Assembly: GCA_027295975.1 (NCBI GenBank)
Contig: JAPUJX010000627.1
Location: forward strand, 1 to 7,436
DNA length: 7,436 bases
Direction of reading: 5' to 3'
DNA from: Gammaproteobacteria bacterium
GTDB lineage: Bacteria > Pseudomonadota > Gammaproteobacteria > Pseudomonadales > Azotimanducaceae
Positions 1 to 5,491 of this stretch are shown here, one piece after another (the first letter of the stretch is position 1; every line of letters starts with the position of its first letter). The notes under the pieces are model-generated. The model worked only from the letters and a program-made list of their open reading frames with translations. It had not been told where the DNA came from and did no database searches. The translations under genes and the position numbers were made by a program.

Positions 1-897
1 GAGTGCGTACCGTACCCGCATTATGGCGAATCCGTGGAGCAGACTCTCGATGTCATCGGTGCCCTGAAAACATCGGTGACAGAGAAGATAACGCGGGCAA
101 GTCTGACGGAAATTTTACCCCCGGGCGCGACCCGGAACGGGCTCGACTGCGCTCTGTGGGACCTGGAGGCAAAACAGACCGGGCATCCGGTGTGGGAGCT
201 TGCGAATCTGCACAAACCAGAGCCGGTGATCACCGCCTTCACCATCGGGCTGGGTACGCTCGCAGAGATGCGTGCAAAAGCCGAGCAACACGGTCACCGA
301 CCCCTGTTGAAGATCAAACTCGGCAGCATTGATACGACAGACGATATCGATCGGCTGCGGGTCGTGCGCCAGGGAGCACCGAACTCGAGGCTCATCGTCG
401 ACGCCAACGAGGGATGGTCGTTCGACTATCTCTCCAAAATCGCTGCAATCGCGGCGGATATCGGCGTCGAACTTCTGGAACAGCCACTACCGGCCGATGA
501 TGATACCAGGTTAGTCGACTATCGCTGCCCCGTACCCCTCGGCGCGGACGAAAGCTTTCGCGGAGAGGTCGATCTGGCGGAGCTTGCGCGAAAATACCAG
601 GTGGTCAACATCAAGCTCGACAAGACCGGCGGCCTGACGCATGCCCTGGAAATAAAATATCGCGCGGAGGCGCTGGGACTGGAGATCATGATCGGCTGCA
701 TGGTTGCTACGTCGCTGAGCATGGCGCCCGCTTTGCTCCTCGCCCAAAAGGAGGCACAAATAACTCAAATGACGCAAACTGTTCGTTTTGTCGACCTGGA
801 CGGGCCCCTGCTGCTGGAGAGCGATCGTGTACCGGGTTTATGTTACGACGGAAATACCGTCTCCTGGCCGTCGAGCCCATTCTGGGGAGCCCCTTGA
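1..897 (+). CDS. Dipeptide epimerase, enolase superfamily (5' end missing)
   Basis: Frame 1 is open from the first base to a TGA at 895-897. The protein therefore starts upstream of the window, and its opening ECVPYPHYGE is the usual end of the N-terminal capping region. About 40 residues are missing. Numbering codons from window base 1, these enolase-superfamily signatures are visible: KIK at 104-106 (first acid/base lysine), VDANEGW with metal ligand D134, LEQPLP with E160, GADES with D183, and K205-L-D-K208 followed by TGG (second lysine). Near the C-terminus, D265-L-D267 matches the DxD motif that in L-Ala-D/L-Glu epimerases holds the dipeptide's amino group. Known members interconvert epimers of dipeptides in the cytoplasm, for example in murein peptide recycling. 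Whether this one prefers Ala-Glu or another dipeptide cannot be read from the sequence. The aminotransferase begins 27 bp downstream, probably in the same operon. Confidence 0.92.
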   Translation, partial: ECVPYPHYGESVEQTLDVIGALKTSVTEKITRASLTEILPPGATRNGLDCALWDLEAKQTGHPVWELANLHKPEPVITAFTIGLGTLAEMRAKAEQHGHRPLLKIKLGSIDTTDDIDRLRVVRQGAPNSRLIVDANEGWSFDYLSKIAAIAADIGVELLEQPLPADDDTRLVDYRCPVPLGADESFRGEVDLAELARKYQVVNIKLDKTGGLTHALEIKYRAEALGLEIMIGCMVATSLSMAPALLLAQKEAQITQMTQTVRFVDLDGPLLLESDRVPGLCYDGNTVSWPSSPFWGAP

Positions 898-910
898 GTA
901 AGACAAACCC

Positions 911-915
911 AAAGG
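911..915 (+). promoter_or_regulatory. Ribosome binding site setting the aminotransferase start
   Basis: AAAGG lies 9 nt before the ATG at 925. A second in-frame ATG at 931 would be 15 nt away, and the ATG at 921 is in another frame. The spacing therefore favours 925. Confidence 0.5.
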
Positions 916-924
916 CAATCATGG

Positions 925-1854
925 ATGACAATGTCTAGAAAAATCTGGCGCGATGGTTCCTTCGTGGAATGGGAAGCGGCCACCGTCCACGTGCTCTCAC
1001 AAAGCCTGCAACGGGGTTCCCTCGCCTTCGACTACACGAGCATTCACAACACCATCAGGGGAACCGCAGTATTTCGGCTGGCGTCACATATCGACCGACT
1101 GGTGACCACATGCAGAATTACCGGCTTACCTTTGTCTTACTCGACCGAGGAGTTGATCGAAGCCAGTGTGGAAACAGTGCGCCAGAATCCGGGTGCCATG
1201 TCTCTGAAGATCAGCGCAATCATTCCGTCTCTCGAGGTGGAGCTGGTTCCACAAGATCCTACGGTATCCGTTCTGATCGCAGCCTACGACAGCAAAACGG
1301 ACATCATCGACAACAACCCAGGCGAGTATCACTCCGCTCGCTTACTTTCCCTCAAGATCGCCCGCGATATCAGCAGCAGGCGCGAAGACATCATTTCCCC
1401 CAAAGCGAAGGTCGCTGCAAACTACACCTCTCCCATGATCGAGAAATGGAAAGCGCGCAATGAAGGGTTCGACGACATCATTCTGCTGGATGCCGCCGGC
1501 AACGTGGCAGAAGCTCCGACCTCGAACATTTTCATTGTCGACGAAAACGGCGCCCTCAAGACGCCCCCTGCAGAACATGTGTTGCTCGGCATCACCCGAT
1601 CGAGCCTTCTGGAGCTGGCGCCGTCCATGGGTATCGGGTGCCGGGAGGAAGATCTCACAGAGAATGATCTTTATGTCGCCAGCGAGGTGTTCCTTTCGGC
1701 CTCCTCAATCGGGGTCTGGCCGGTAGTGAAGATCGACGGCAAGCCTATCGGCAACGGCGACATGGGGACTGTCAGCGGTAGACTGAAAACGCGATTGCGC
1801 GAGATCCAGGCTGGACAAGTTCCGGAGTTCGAGCACTGGTTGCACTACGTATGA
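925..1854 (+). CDS. Class IV PLP-dependent aminotransferase, BCAT-like
   Basis: This 309-residue protein has the length and fold markers of the class IV aminotransferases (branched-chain and D-amino-acid transaminases, aminodeoxychorismate lyase). FRLASHIDRL (50-59) matches the phosphate-binding H-x-x-R-L segment. K162 in AKVAANY is the expected Schiff-base lysine. E196 in VAEAPTSNIF is the residue that contacts the pyridine nitrogen, and LGITRSS (221-227) is the C-terminal phosphate-cup motif. Two substrate-pocket segments differ from standard branched-chain enzymes. The usual FEGIR is replaced by FDYTSIHNT (35-43), and the usual YIRP is replaced by SLKIS (93-97). It should use PLP to move an amino group to 2-oxoglutarate or another keto acid, but the amino donor and its stereochemistry are unclear. 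It sits directly behind the dipeptide epimerase, which suggests that both handle peptide-derived or D-configured amino acids. Confidence 0.88.
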   Translation: MTMSRKIWRDGSFVEWEAATVHVLSQSLQRGSLAFDYTSIHNTIRGTAVFRLASHIDRLVTTCRITGLPLSYSTEELIEASVETVRQNPGAMSLKISAIIPSLEVELVPQDPTVSVLIAAYDSKTDIIDNNPGEYHSARLLSLKIARDISSRREDIISPKAKVAANYTSPMIEKWKARNEGFDDIILLDAAGNVAEAPTSNIFIVDENGALKTPPAEHVLLGITRSSLLELAPSMGIGCREEDLTENDLYVASEVFLSASSIGVWPVVKIDGKPIGNGDMGTVSGRLKTRLREIQAGQVPEFEHWLHYV

Positions 1855-1938
1855 ATTAGACGACCGGGAAGACGCATGGGGGGATTCCCGACGCACCTCG
1901 GCAAAACGCTGGTTCGACTCATCGACGAAGAATAGCCG
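1855..1938. other. Convergent intergenic gap with a weak inverted repeat
   Basis: This 84-bp gap separates two genes that end towards each other, so a bidirectional terminator would be expected. The best structure is CGGGAA (1865-1870) pairing with TTCCCG (1885-1890) around a 14-nt loop. No T-run follows on either strand, so it is not a convincing intrinsic terminator. No coding capacity is evident. Confidence 0.3.
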
Positions 1939-2766
1939 CTACTCCTCCCGGCTCTTGTTCAAACGGAAGTGTTCGAATGCCCGCTCGACCATCGGTCGAC
2001 GCGCACCCGCGGGAACCTCGAGGGCGTAGCCCGGGTCACGTTCGCCTCCTGCGGAAAGCATATGCATGGTGTGGGCGGCATTGATGTGCCCGGCAAATCC
2101 TTGAGTATCCTGCATTTGATTTACCGCCATCTTCATCATCCTGAGCTGAAACGGGTCGTTTTTCGCGATTCGTTCGGCGTAGCCGATGACCGCAGAACGT
2201 AGTTCGTCTCTGGCGAACACCCGGTTGACCAATCCCAGTTCCCTGGCTTCAACACCGTCGATGAACCGGCTCTCGTAGAGCAACTCCTTGGCTTTACGCG
2301 GATGGATGTCCCATGGGATGTTGAAAAACTGAAAGTTCGAACCGAGAAACATCGCGTCTTTCTCGGCATAAATGATGTCCATCGCCGACGCAATCATCCA
2401 ACCGGCGAATATGCAATACCCCTGCACTCCGGCGATGGTCGGCTTCGGCAGATTTCTCCAGCGCATGGTTCGTTCCACGAACTGTTCACGGGAGTGATCG
2501 AAGCGTCCACGTACGCCCGCCTGCAAGGGGCGTTGTTCTCTATCCGCCAACTCTTCAGCCGAGCCAAGATCGTGACCGCCTGAAAAGTGATCGCCGGAAC
2601 CAAACAACGCGATAACGTGAACACCTCTGTCTTCGGCCGCTGCCGCAAATGCCTCGTCGAGATCCTCGAGTAATCGGCGACTCTGGGCATTGCGTTGATC
2701 CGGGCGACGGGTAGTGATGCGCGCAACCCGATTGACCACTTCGTATTCGACGAATTCGTAGCTCAT
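1939..2766 (-). CDS. Crotonase-fold protein, enoyl-CoA hydratase/isomerase family, atypical active site
   Basis: The 275-residue length is normal for a single-domain crotonase. The N-terminus YEVVNRVARITTRRPDQRNA is the family's opening strand. HFSGGHDL (60-67) forms the first oxyanion-hole loop, and QGYCIFAGWMIASAMDIIYA (115-134) forms the second. HPRKAKELLYESRFIDG and ARELGLVNRVF (155-184) are the typical helical segment. Aligning by eye to rat mitochondrial enoyl-CoA hydratase puts Met124 and Asn144 where the two catalytic glutamates (Glu144 and Glu164) should be. Classical water addition is therefore doubtful, and another acyl-CoA reaction is more likely. The second half resembles 'enoyl-CoA hydratase' paralogues with a HPWELGPRKAKELL-like segment seen in actinobacteria and proteobacteria. 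The start is backed by AGGAAGG at 2771-2777. The gene lies 18 bp behind the Tat-exported protein and is probably co-transcribed with it. Confidence 0.88.
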   Translation of the reverse strand: MSYEFVEYEVVNRVARITTRRPDQRNAQSRRLLEDLDEAFAAAAEDRGVHVIALFGSGDHFSGGHDLGSAEELADREQRPLQAGVRGRFDHSREQFVERTMRWRNLPKPTIAGVQGYCIFAGWMIASAMDIIYAEKDAMFLGSNFQFFNIPWDIHPRKAKELLYESRFIDGVEARELGLVNRVFARDELRSAVIGYAERIAKNDPFQLRMMKMAVNQMQDTQGFAGHINAAHTMHMLSAGGERDPGYALEVPAGARRPMVERAFEHFRLNKSREE

Positions 2767-2784
2767 CGCACCTTCCTGAGTCCT

Positions 2785-3282
2785 TTATGTACGAGGCCGG
2801 TAACGTAACATCACCCGTGATCCATCGGCTAATCCGCTACGCCATCTGGGACCCCAGACCACCCACTCCATTGCGTATTTGTCACCGAAGCGTTCCAGCA
2901 CCCGTTCGATGACATCCGTTGCCCGCACCTGGGTCGCTACCATTTCCAGGCGGGGTAAGAATCTGTATTTGCCATCCGTGTCGCCCCAGGTGCCCAGATC
3001 GCCAACCCAGACACGGGCACGATCGAGACCGAGGCGCGGAGCGTGGGCGCGCCATGTGTTCGAATCGGTGACCACAAAAAGATCTCCCCCATCGGCAACA
3101 AACCAGACTTCCGCCTGACAACGGCTTTCCGTACCGTTCGAACGAATCGGGGTGAGATAAATCAGATCGGATTCCTCAATCGCCCGTTCAAGTGAAACAT
3201 CATTCGCCGACGTCGTACGAGTAACGCCGCCAAGAACAAATACCGTTGACCCCCATGCCAGGGCCGTTCGCCGTGTGATCAT
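2785..3282 (-). CDS. Tat-exported split-barrel protein, PNPOx/flavin-reductase-like
   Basis: The 165-residue product begins ITRRTALAWGSTVFVLGG: two adjacent arginines, then a hydrophobic stretch, then TRTTSA, a plausible cleavage site near residue 26. This looks like a short twin-arginine leader. The mature part has alternating strands, LIYLTPIR (40-47), AEVWFVADGGDLFVVTD (57-73) and WRAHAPRLGLDRARVWVGDLG (77-97), in the pattern of pyridoxamine-phosphate-oxidase-like FMN or F420 split barrels. It ends with a helix, DVIERVLERFGDKY, and a Trp-rich segment. Tat export would fit a protein that folds around a flavin before crossing the membrane, but the cofactor is inferred. The substrate is unknown. 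The ATG has only a weak purine-rich stretch upstream. Its stop lies 18 bp before the crotonase gene. A 64-bp gap separates it from the AraC gene, with no clear promoter or terminator in it. Confidence 0.6.
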   Translation of the reverse strand: MITRRTALAWGSTVFVLGGVTRTTSANDVSLERAIEESDLIYLTPIRSNGTESRCQAEVWFVADGGDLFVVTDSNTWRAHAPRLGLDRARVWVGDLGTWGDTDGKYRFLPRLEMVATQVRATDVIERVLERFGDKYAMEWVVWGPRWRSGLADGSRVMLRYRPRT

Positions 3283-3346
3283 CGCGTTTTCGCCAGTTAG
3301 TGAACTTCAGGCAATTCTGACATTTTTCTGCCGCTCGCGTTCAGTC

Positions 3347-4141
3347 TTACATTTCAAAACCGGACGGCACCGCCTCAACCTCGCAGTAACGCCCCGGGGT
3401 CACCCCGAACTGTTTCTTGAAAGCGGCAATGAAGGCGCTTGTGCTGTCATAACCACAGGCAAGTCCCGCGTCCGTCACATTAGCCCCGTCCGTAAGGCAA
3501 GCCACTGCATTGATGAGCCGTACCTTCTGCCGCCAGGCCTCCATGGAAATTCCCGTCTGCCTGGCGAAAAGCCGCTGCAGGGTGCGAAGTGAGCCTCCGG
3601 TCCGGTTCGTCATCGCATCCAGACTACGCCGCTCGTGAGGGTTTGCCTGAAACCACTCGGCCACCGCGCGAGCGCGGGGATCGGTAGGCAGCAGCAGTCG
3701 CAGATTGCCCGGCGGCGCCTCGGCAATCAGATCGGTCAACACGCCCGCCAGCCTGTCGTGCTCGACTCTGTTCGGATCCAACATGCCCATCGTTACAATG
3801 TGCAGGATCAGTTCACGTAACAGAGGCGAAACCTCCAGCGCTACTGCCTCGTCTCTCAGACCAATGGTGCGCCCGGGCGCGACGTAGAGGGTGCGCATGG
3901 CAACGTTGCCCTGCATCACAATTCTGTGAGGTCGCCCCGGCGGCAACCAGATGGCCCGGGTTGGCGGCACGAACCATACCGCGTCACCGGCTGCGACCCG
4001 CATCATTCCGCGTATCCCGTAAACAAGCTGTCCCCAGGGGTGAGTGTGTTCGCCAACGGTGAAACCGTCTCGATAGGACAAGCCCAGGGAACGGACGTCG
4101 AAACCGTCCCCAATGCCGTTGCGAGGGGTGGTTAGCCCCAC
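3347..4141 (-). CDS. AraC-family transcriptional regulator with N-terminal cupin
   Basis: This 264-residue regulator has the layout of NimR/YeaM-like AraC proteins. The N-terminal cupin (about 15-90) carries GEHTHPWGQLVYG, whose H32, H34 and Q38 together with H72 could bind metal or ligand, followed by FVPPTRAIWLPPGRPH and MRTLYV. A helical linker leads to the DNA-binding domain. Helix-turn-helix 1 lies at about 174-195 (SLDAMTNRTGGSLRTLQRLF) and helix-turn-helix 2 at about 222-245 (VTDAGLACGYDSTSAFIAAFKKQFG), ending in TPGRY. The start is a GTG that lies inside the last codons of the VOC gene. The ten-base overlap implies translational coupling, and there is no strong Shine-Dalgarno of its own. 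It probably regulates its own operon or the adjacent genes. The inducer is unknown. Confidence 0.9.
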   Translation of the reverse strand: MGLTTPRNGIGDGFDVRSLGLSYRDGFTVGEHTHPWGQLVYGIRGMMRVAAGDAVWFVPPTRAIWLPPGRPHRIVMQGNVAMRTLYVAPGRTIGLRDEAVALEVSPLLRELILHIVTMGMLDPNRVEHDRLAGVLTDLIAEAPPGNLRLLLPTDPRARAVAEWFQANPHERRSLDAMTNRTGGSLRTLQRLFARQTGISMEAWRQKVRLINAVACLTDGANVTDAGLACGYDSTSAFIAAFKKQFGVTPGRYCEVEAVPSGFEM

Positions 4142-4509
4142 AGACCCGGTTCGTACTGCATCGCGCCGCAGATGTTGCCTTCGGTGTCTTCAAAGTAAAT
4201 CAGCTCGCCCACGCCTTCAATGCGAAACGGCTGCATGACGATCCTGCCGCCGTTGGCTTCGATGGCCGCCAGAGTTTTTGTTATGTCGTCGACACCGAGG
4301 GTGGTTTCGAAGGTGTTGGCGCGCTTTCCCGCCACGAGTTCGCGGCGTTCCTGCAAAGCACCCATCACGCCGTCGCCAACATTTTTCACCTGGTAGAAGT
4401 CAGGCGGACCCCAGGGTGTGAAATCCAGGCCAAACGCCTGCTCATAAAATTGTTTAGCTCGCTGAACGTCGTCCGCGTTGATCGCAAAATGGCGAAAGCA
4501 GGTTGGCAT
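4132..4509 (-). CDS. VOC-superfamily (glyoxalase/bleomycin-resistance-like) protein
   Basis: This is a small, single-unit vicinal-oxygen-chelate protein of 125 residues with two beta-alpha-beta-beta-beta modules. The first is FRHFAINADDVQRAKQFYEQ (5-24), with H7 as a possible metal ligand. The second is ETTLGVDDITKTLAAIEANG (68-87), followed by GGRIVMQPFRIEGVGELIYF and EDTEGNICGAMQYE (107-120), the usual C-terminal strands with a candidate acidic ligand. Known relatives include lyases, dioxygenases and drug-binding proteins, so the reaction cannot be assigned. An ATG at 4554 would add 15 residues, but the ATG at 4509 has a strong GGGGAG six bases upstream and begins at the conserved domain, so I chose it. 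The stop overlaps the AraC start by ten bases, so the two are co-expressed. Confidence 0.88.
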   Translation of the reverse strand: MPTCFRHFAINADDVQRAKQFYEQAFGLDFTPWGPPDFYQVKNVGDGVMGALQERRELVAGKRANTFETTLGVDDITKTLAAIEANGGRIVMQPFRIEGVGELIYFEDTEGNICGAMQYEPGLWG

Positions 4510-4515
4510 GGTAGT

Positions 4516-4521
4516 CTCCCC
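4516..4521 (-). promoter_or_regulatory. Ribosome binding site setting the VOC protein start
   Basis: GGGGAG on the minus strand lies six bases before the ATG at 4509. It supports this start over the upstream in-frame ATG at 4554. Confidence 0.65.
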
Positions 4522-4555
4522 ATGGATGCAGGGGCGTAACATAACAAACCTCAAC

Positions 4556-4581
4556 TTGTCGTTCTTGCGATATTACGACAA
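4556..4581. promoter_or_regulatory. Candidate operator: 7+7 bp inverted repeat upstream of the VOC-AraC genes
   Basis: TTGTCGT (4556-4562) and ACGACAA (4575-4581) form a perfect inverted repeat around a 12-bp AT-rich spacer. On the minus strand the repeat overlaps the -10-like hexamer TAATAT (4570-4575), and another, TATATT (4582-4587), lies next to it. Neither has a good -35 at normal spacing, so an activator may be required. It lies 47-72 bases before the VOC start codon. The operator role is inferred from symmetry and position. Confidence 0.4.
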
Positions 4582-4671
4582 AATATAGTGAAACTACGCC
4601 AACCGTATCTCCACGGTCCCACTCCGTGAAGCCCATTCACCCTCTATTCGTTCCAATTCGTCAGGTGACGG

Positions 4672-5223
4672 TTACCGACTCCTGGTGTCGTTCGAATCAG
4701 CACCAGATCGACTGGCATCGCAGGTGCAAGCCGTTCTGGCGGTAGTTCCAACCCTTACCCAGAGAAGATCGACATCACCCTCCATAGGGTAATACCGGGT
4801 CAATTCGATGGGTCCGTCCTCGGTCCGCAGCCAGAATTCAGAAAACGTTCGGGTGCGCGATTCTCCCCGCGCATCGGTGGAGCGAACGCGCAGGGTAAAG
4901 TCTCCGCTGGAAATGATGCACGCCTCATTGACGACCTTGGTCTCCACGCGAATCCTATCGTTCATCTGCGCGTAGGAAATAGCTAACTCGGCATGACAGG
5001 CGTTCGGGGATTCGAGTGATTGCTCCGGGAGGCTCAAAGATTTGGTAAATTCCATTTTACCGCCCAACACAATTTTTCTTCTGGTTTTTTCGACGGACGC
5101 GGCAGCGGGTGTGCAACTATCCTGCAAACGCGATGACGTACATGTTGCAACTTTCTGTTCCGCCATAGCAGGTACCGCATGTAGCGCTACGACGAGCGGC
5201 AACCAGGGTAACACACGCCTCAT
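4672..5223 (-). CDS. Secreted six-cysteine protein of unknown family
   Basis: I do not recognise this family. The 183-residue product starts MRRVLPWLPLVVALHAVPAMA, a clear Sec signal peptide with predicted cleavage after A21 (A-M-A, then E). The mature part of about 162 residues has six cysteines (C28, C37, C76, C102, C166, C168), an even number that would allow three disulfides in the periplasm. Its centre alternates short hydrophobic and charged strands, AELAISYAQMNDRIRVETKVV and DFTLRVRSTD, then FSEFWLR and LLWVRVGT, as in a small beta-sandwich. The tail (CTCDASRSGADSNDTRSR) is polar and probably disordered. An in-frame ATG at 5277 would add 18 residues, but it lies upstream of the inferred -10 box, so the start at 5223 is preferred. 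GGGACAGG just upstream is a modest ribosome binding site. It is transcribed alone, divergently from the large regulator. Confidence 0.75.
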   Translation of the reverse strand: MRRVLPWLPLVVALHAVPAMAEQKVATCTSSRLQDSCTPAAASVEKTRRKIVLGGKMEFTKSLSLPEQSLESPNACHAELAISYAQMNDRIRVETKVVNEACIISSGDFTLRVRSTDARGESRTRTFSEFWLRTEDGPIELTRYYPMEGDVDLLWVRVGTTARTACTCDASRSGADSNDTRSR

Positions 5224-5255
5224 CACACCTGTCCCAGGGAATGTACGACCGGGAA

Positions 5256-5284
5256 AGTAAAAACAATGGAATCCCACCCGTCAA
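5256..5284 (-). promoter_or_regulatory. Sigma70-like promoter for the six-cysteine secreted protein
   Basis: On the minus strand, TTGACG (5279-5284, five of six matches to the -35 consensus) is followed after exactly 17 bp by TTTACT (5256-5261, four of six matches to the -10). Transcription would begin near 5249, leaving a leader of about 25 nt before the ATG at 5223. This also argues against the upstream ATG at 5277. Confidence 0.5.
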
Positions 5285-5329
5285 GTACGGTACGCACAGC
5301 CAGAAAGGATCCCCGTGCAAACTACCAAC

Positions 5330-5357
5330 AGCGCCTCACTTTGGCGCTTCTGCGCCA
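5330..5357 (+). repeat. Two mutually exclusive hairpins sharing one arm
   Basis: AGCGCC (5330-5335) can pair perfectly with GGCGCT (5343-5348) around a 7-nt loop. Alternatively, TGGCGC (5342-5347) can pair perfectly with GCGCCA (5352-5357) around a TTCT loop. The central GGCGC arm is used in both, so only one hairpin can form at a time. No T-run follows, so neither is an intrinsic terminator on the plus strand. Confidence 0.45.
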
Positions 5358-5491
5358 GAATAGTGGCTCAATCCCCCAAAATTTCGACTCGCGTCCCGTT
5401 TTTATCAGCCCAACTTCGCTACCGTTCAAGGTCAGGCAAACCACTATATTTGCGAAAAGAGGCAGAGCGTAGTTCCCGCGGTTTCAAGCTC

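Larger units (their letters stand above)
5224..5491. other. Divergent intergenic region between the secreted-protein gene and the sigma54-type regulator
   Basis: This 268-bp region holds the minus-strand promoter near 5256-5284, a pair of alternative hairpins (5330-5357), and a lone -10-like TATATT at 5445-5450 facing the plus-strand gene without a recognisable -35. The regulator's reading frame is open back to a TAA at 5258-5260, and a GTG at 5315 has AAAGGA five bases upstream. The N-terminus of the regulator could therefore extend into this region. The codon use of that stretch is mixed and less GC-rich at third positions than the gene body, so I treat it as probably non-coding. Confidence 0.5.

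Noticed and set aside
969..1463. A 164-codon plus-strand frame overlapping the aminotransferase
   Set aside because: It is an out-of-frame shadow rich in Arg, Ser, Gln and His, while the overlapping frame carries all the aminotransferase motifs.
2394..2726. A 110-codon alternative minus-strand frame within the crotonase gene
   Set aside because: It is in a different frame of the same strand as a gene with clear family motifs and shows no domain signature.
3283..3346. Possible promoter or terminator between the AraC gene and the Tat-exported protein gene
   Set aside because: Only a 4-bp symmetric element and no paired -35/-10 boxes could be found. The gap is equally consistent with read-through transcription.
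4626..4640. GTGAA-N5-TTCAC hairpin downstream of the secreted-protein gene
   Set aside because: The stem is only five base pairs and has no T-run on the minus strand, so it is not a credible terminator.
5285..5297. GTACGGTACGCAC, an inverted copy of which occurs at 3-15
   Set aside because: A single 13-base match between two points in a window of this size is near what chance would give; one copy is inside the epimerase coding sequence.
5364..5380. TGGCTC resembling the -24 element of a sigma54 promoter before the regulator
   Set aside because: There is no GC dinucleotide at the required -12 position, so the match fails.
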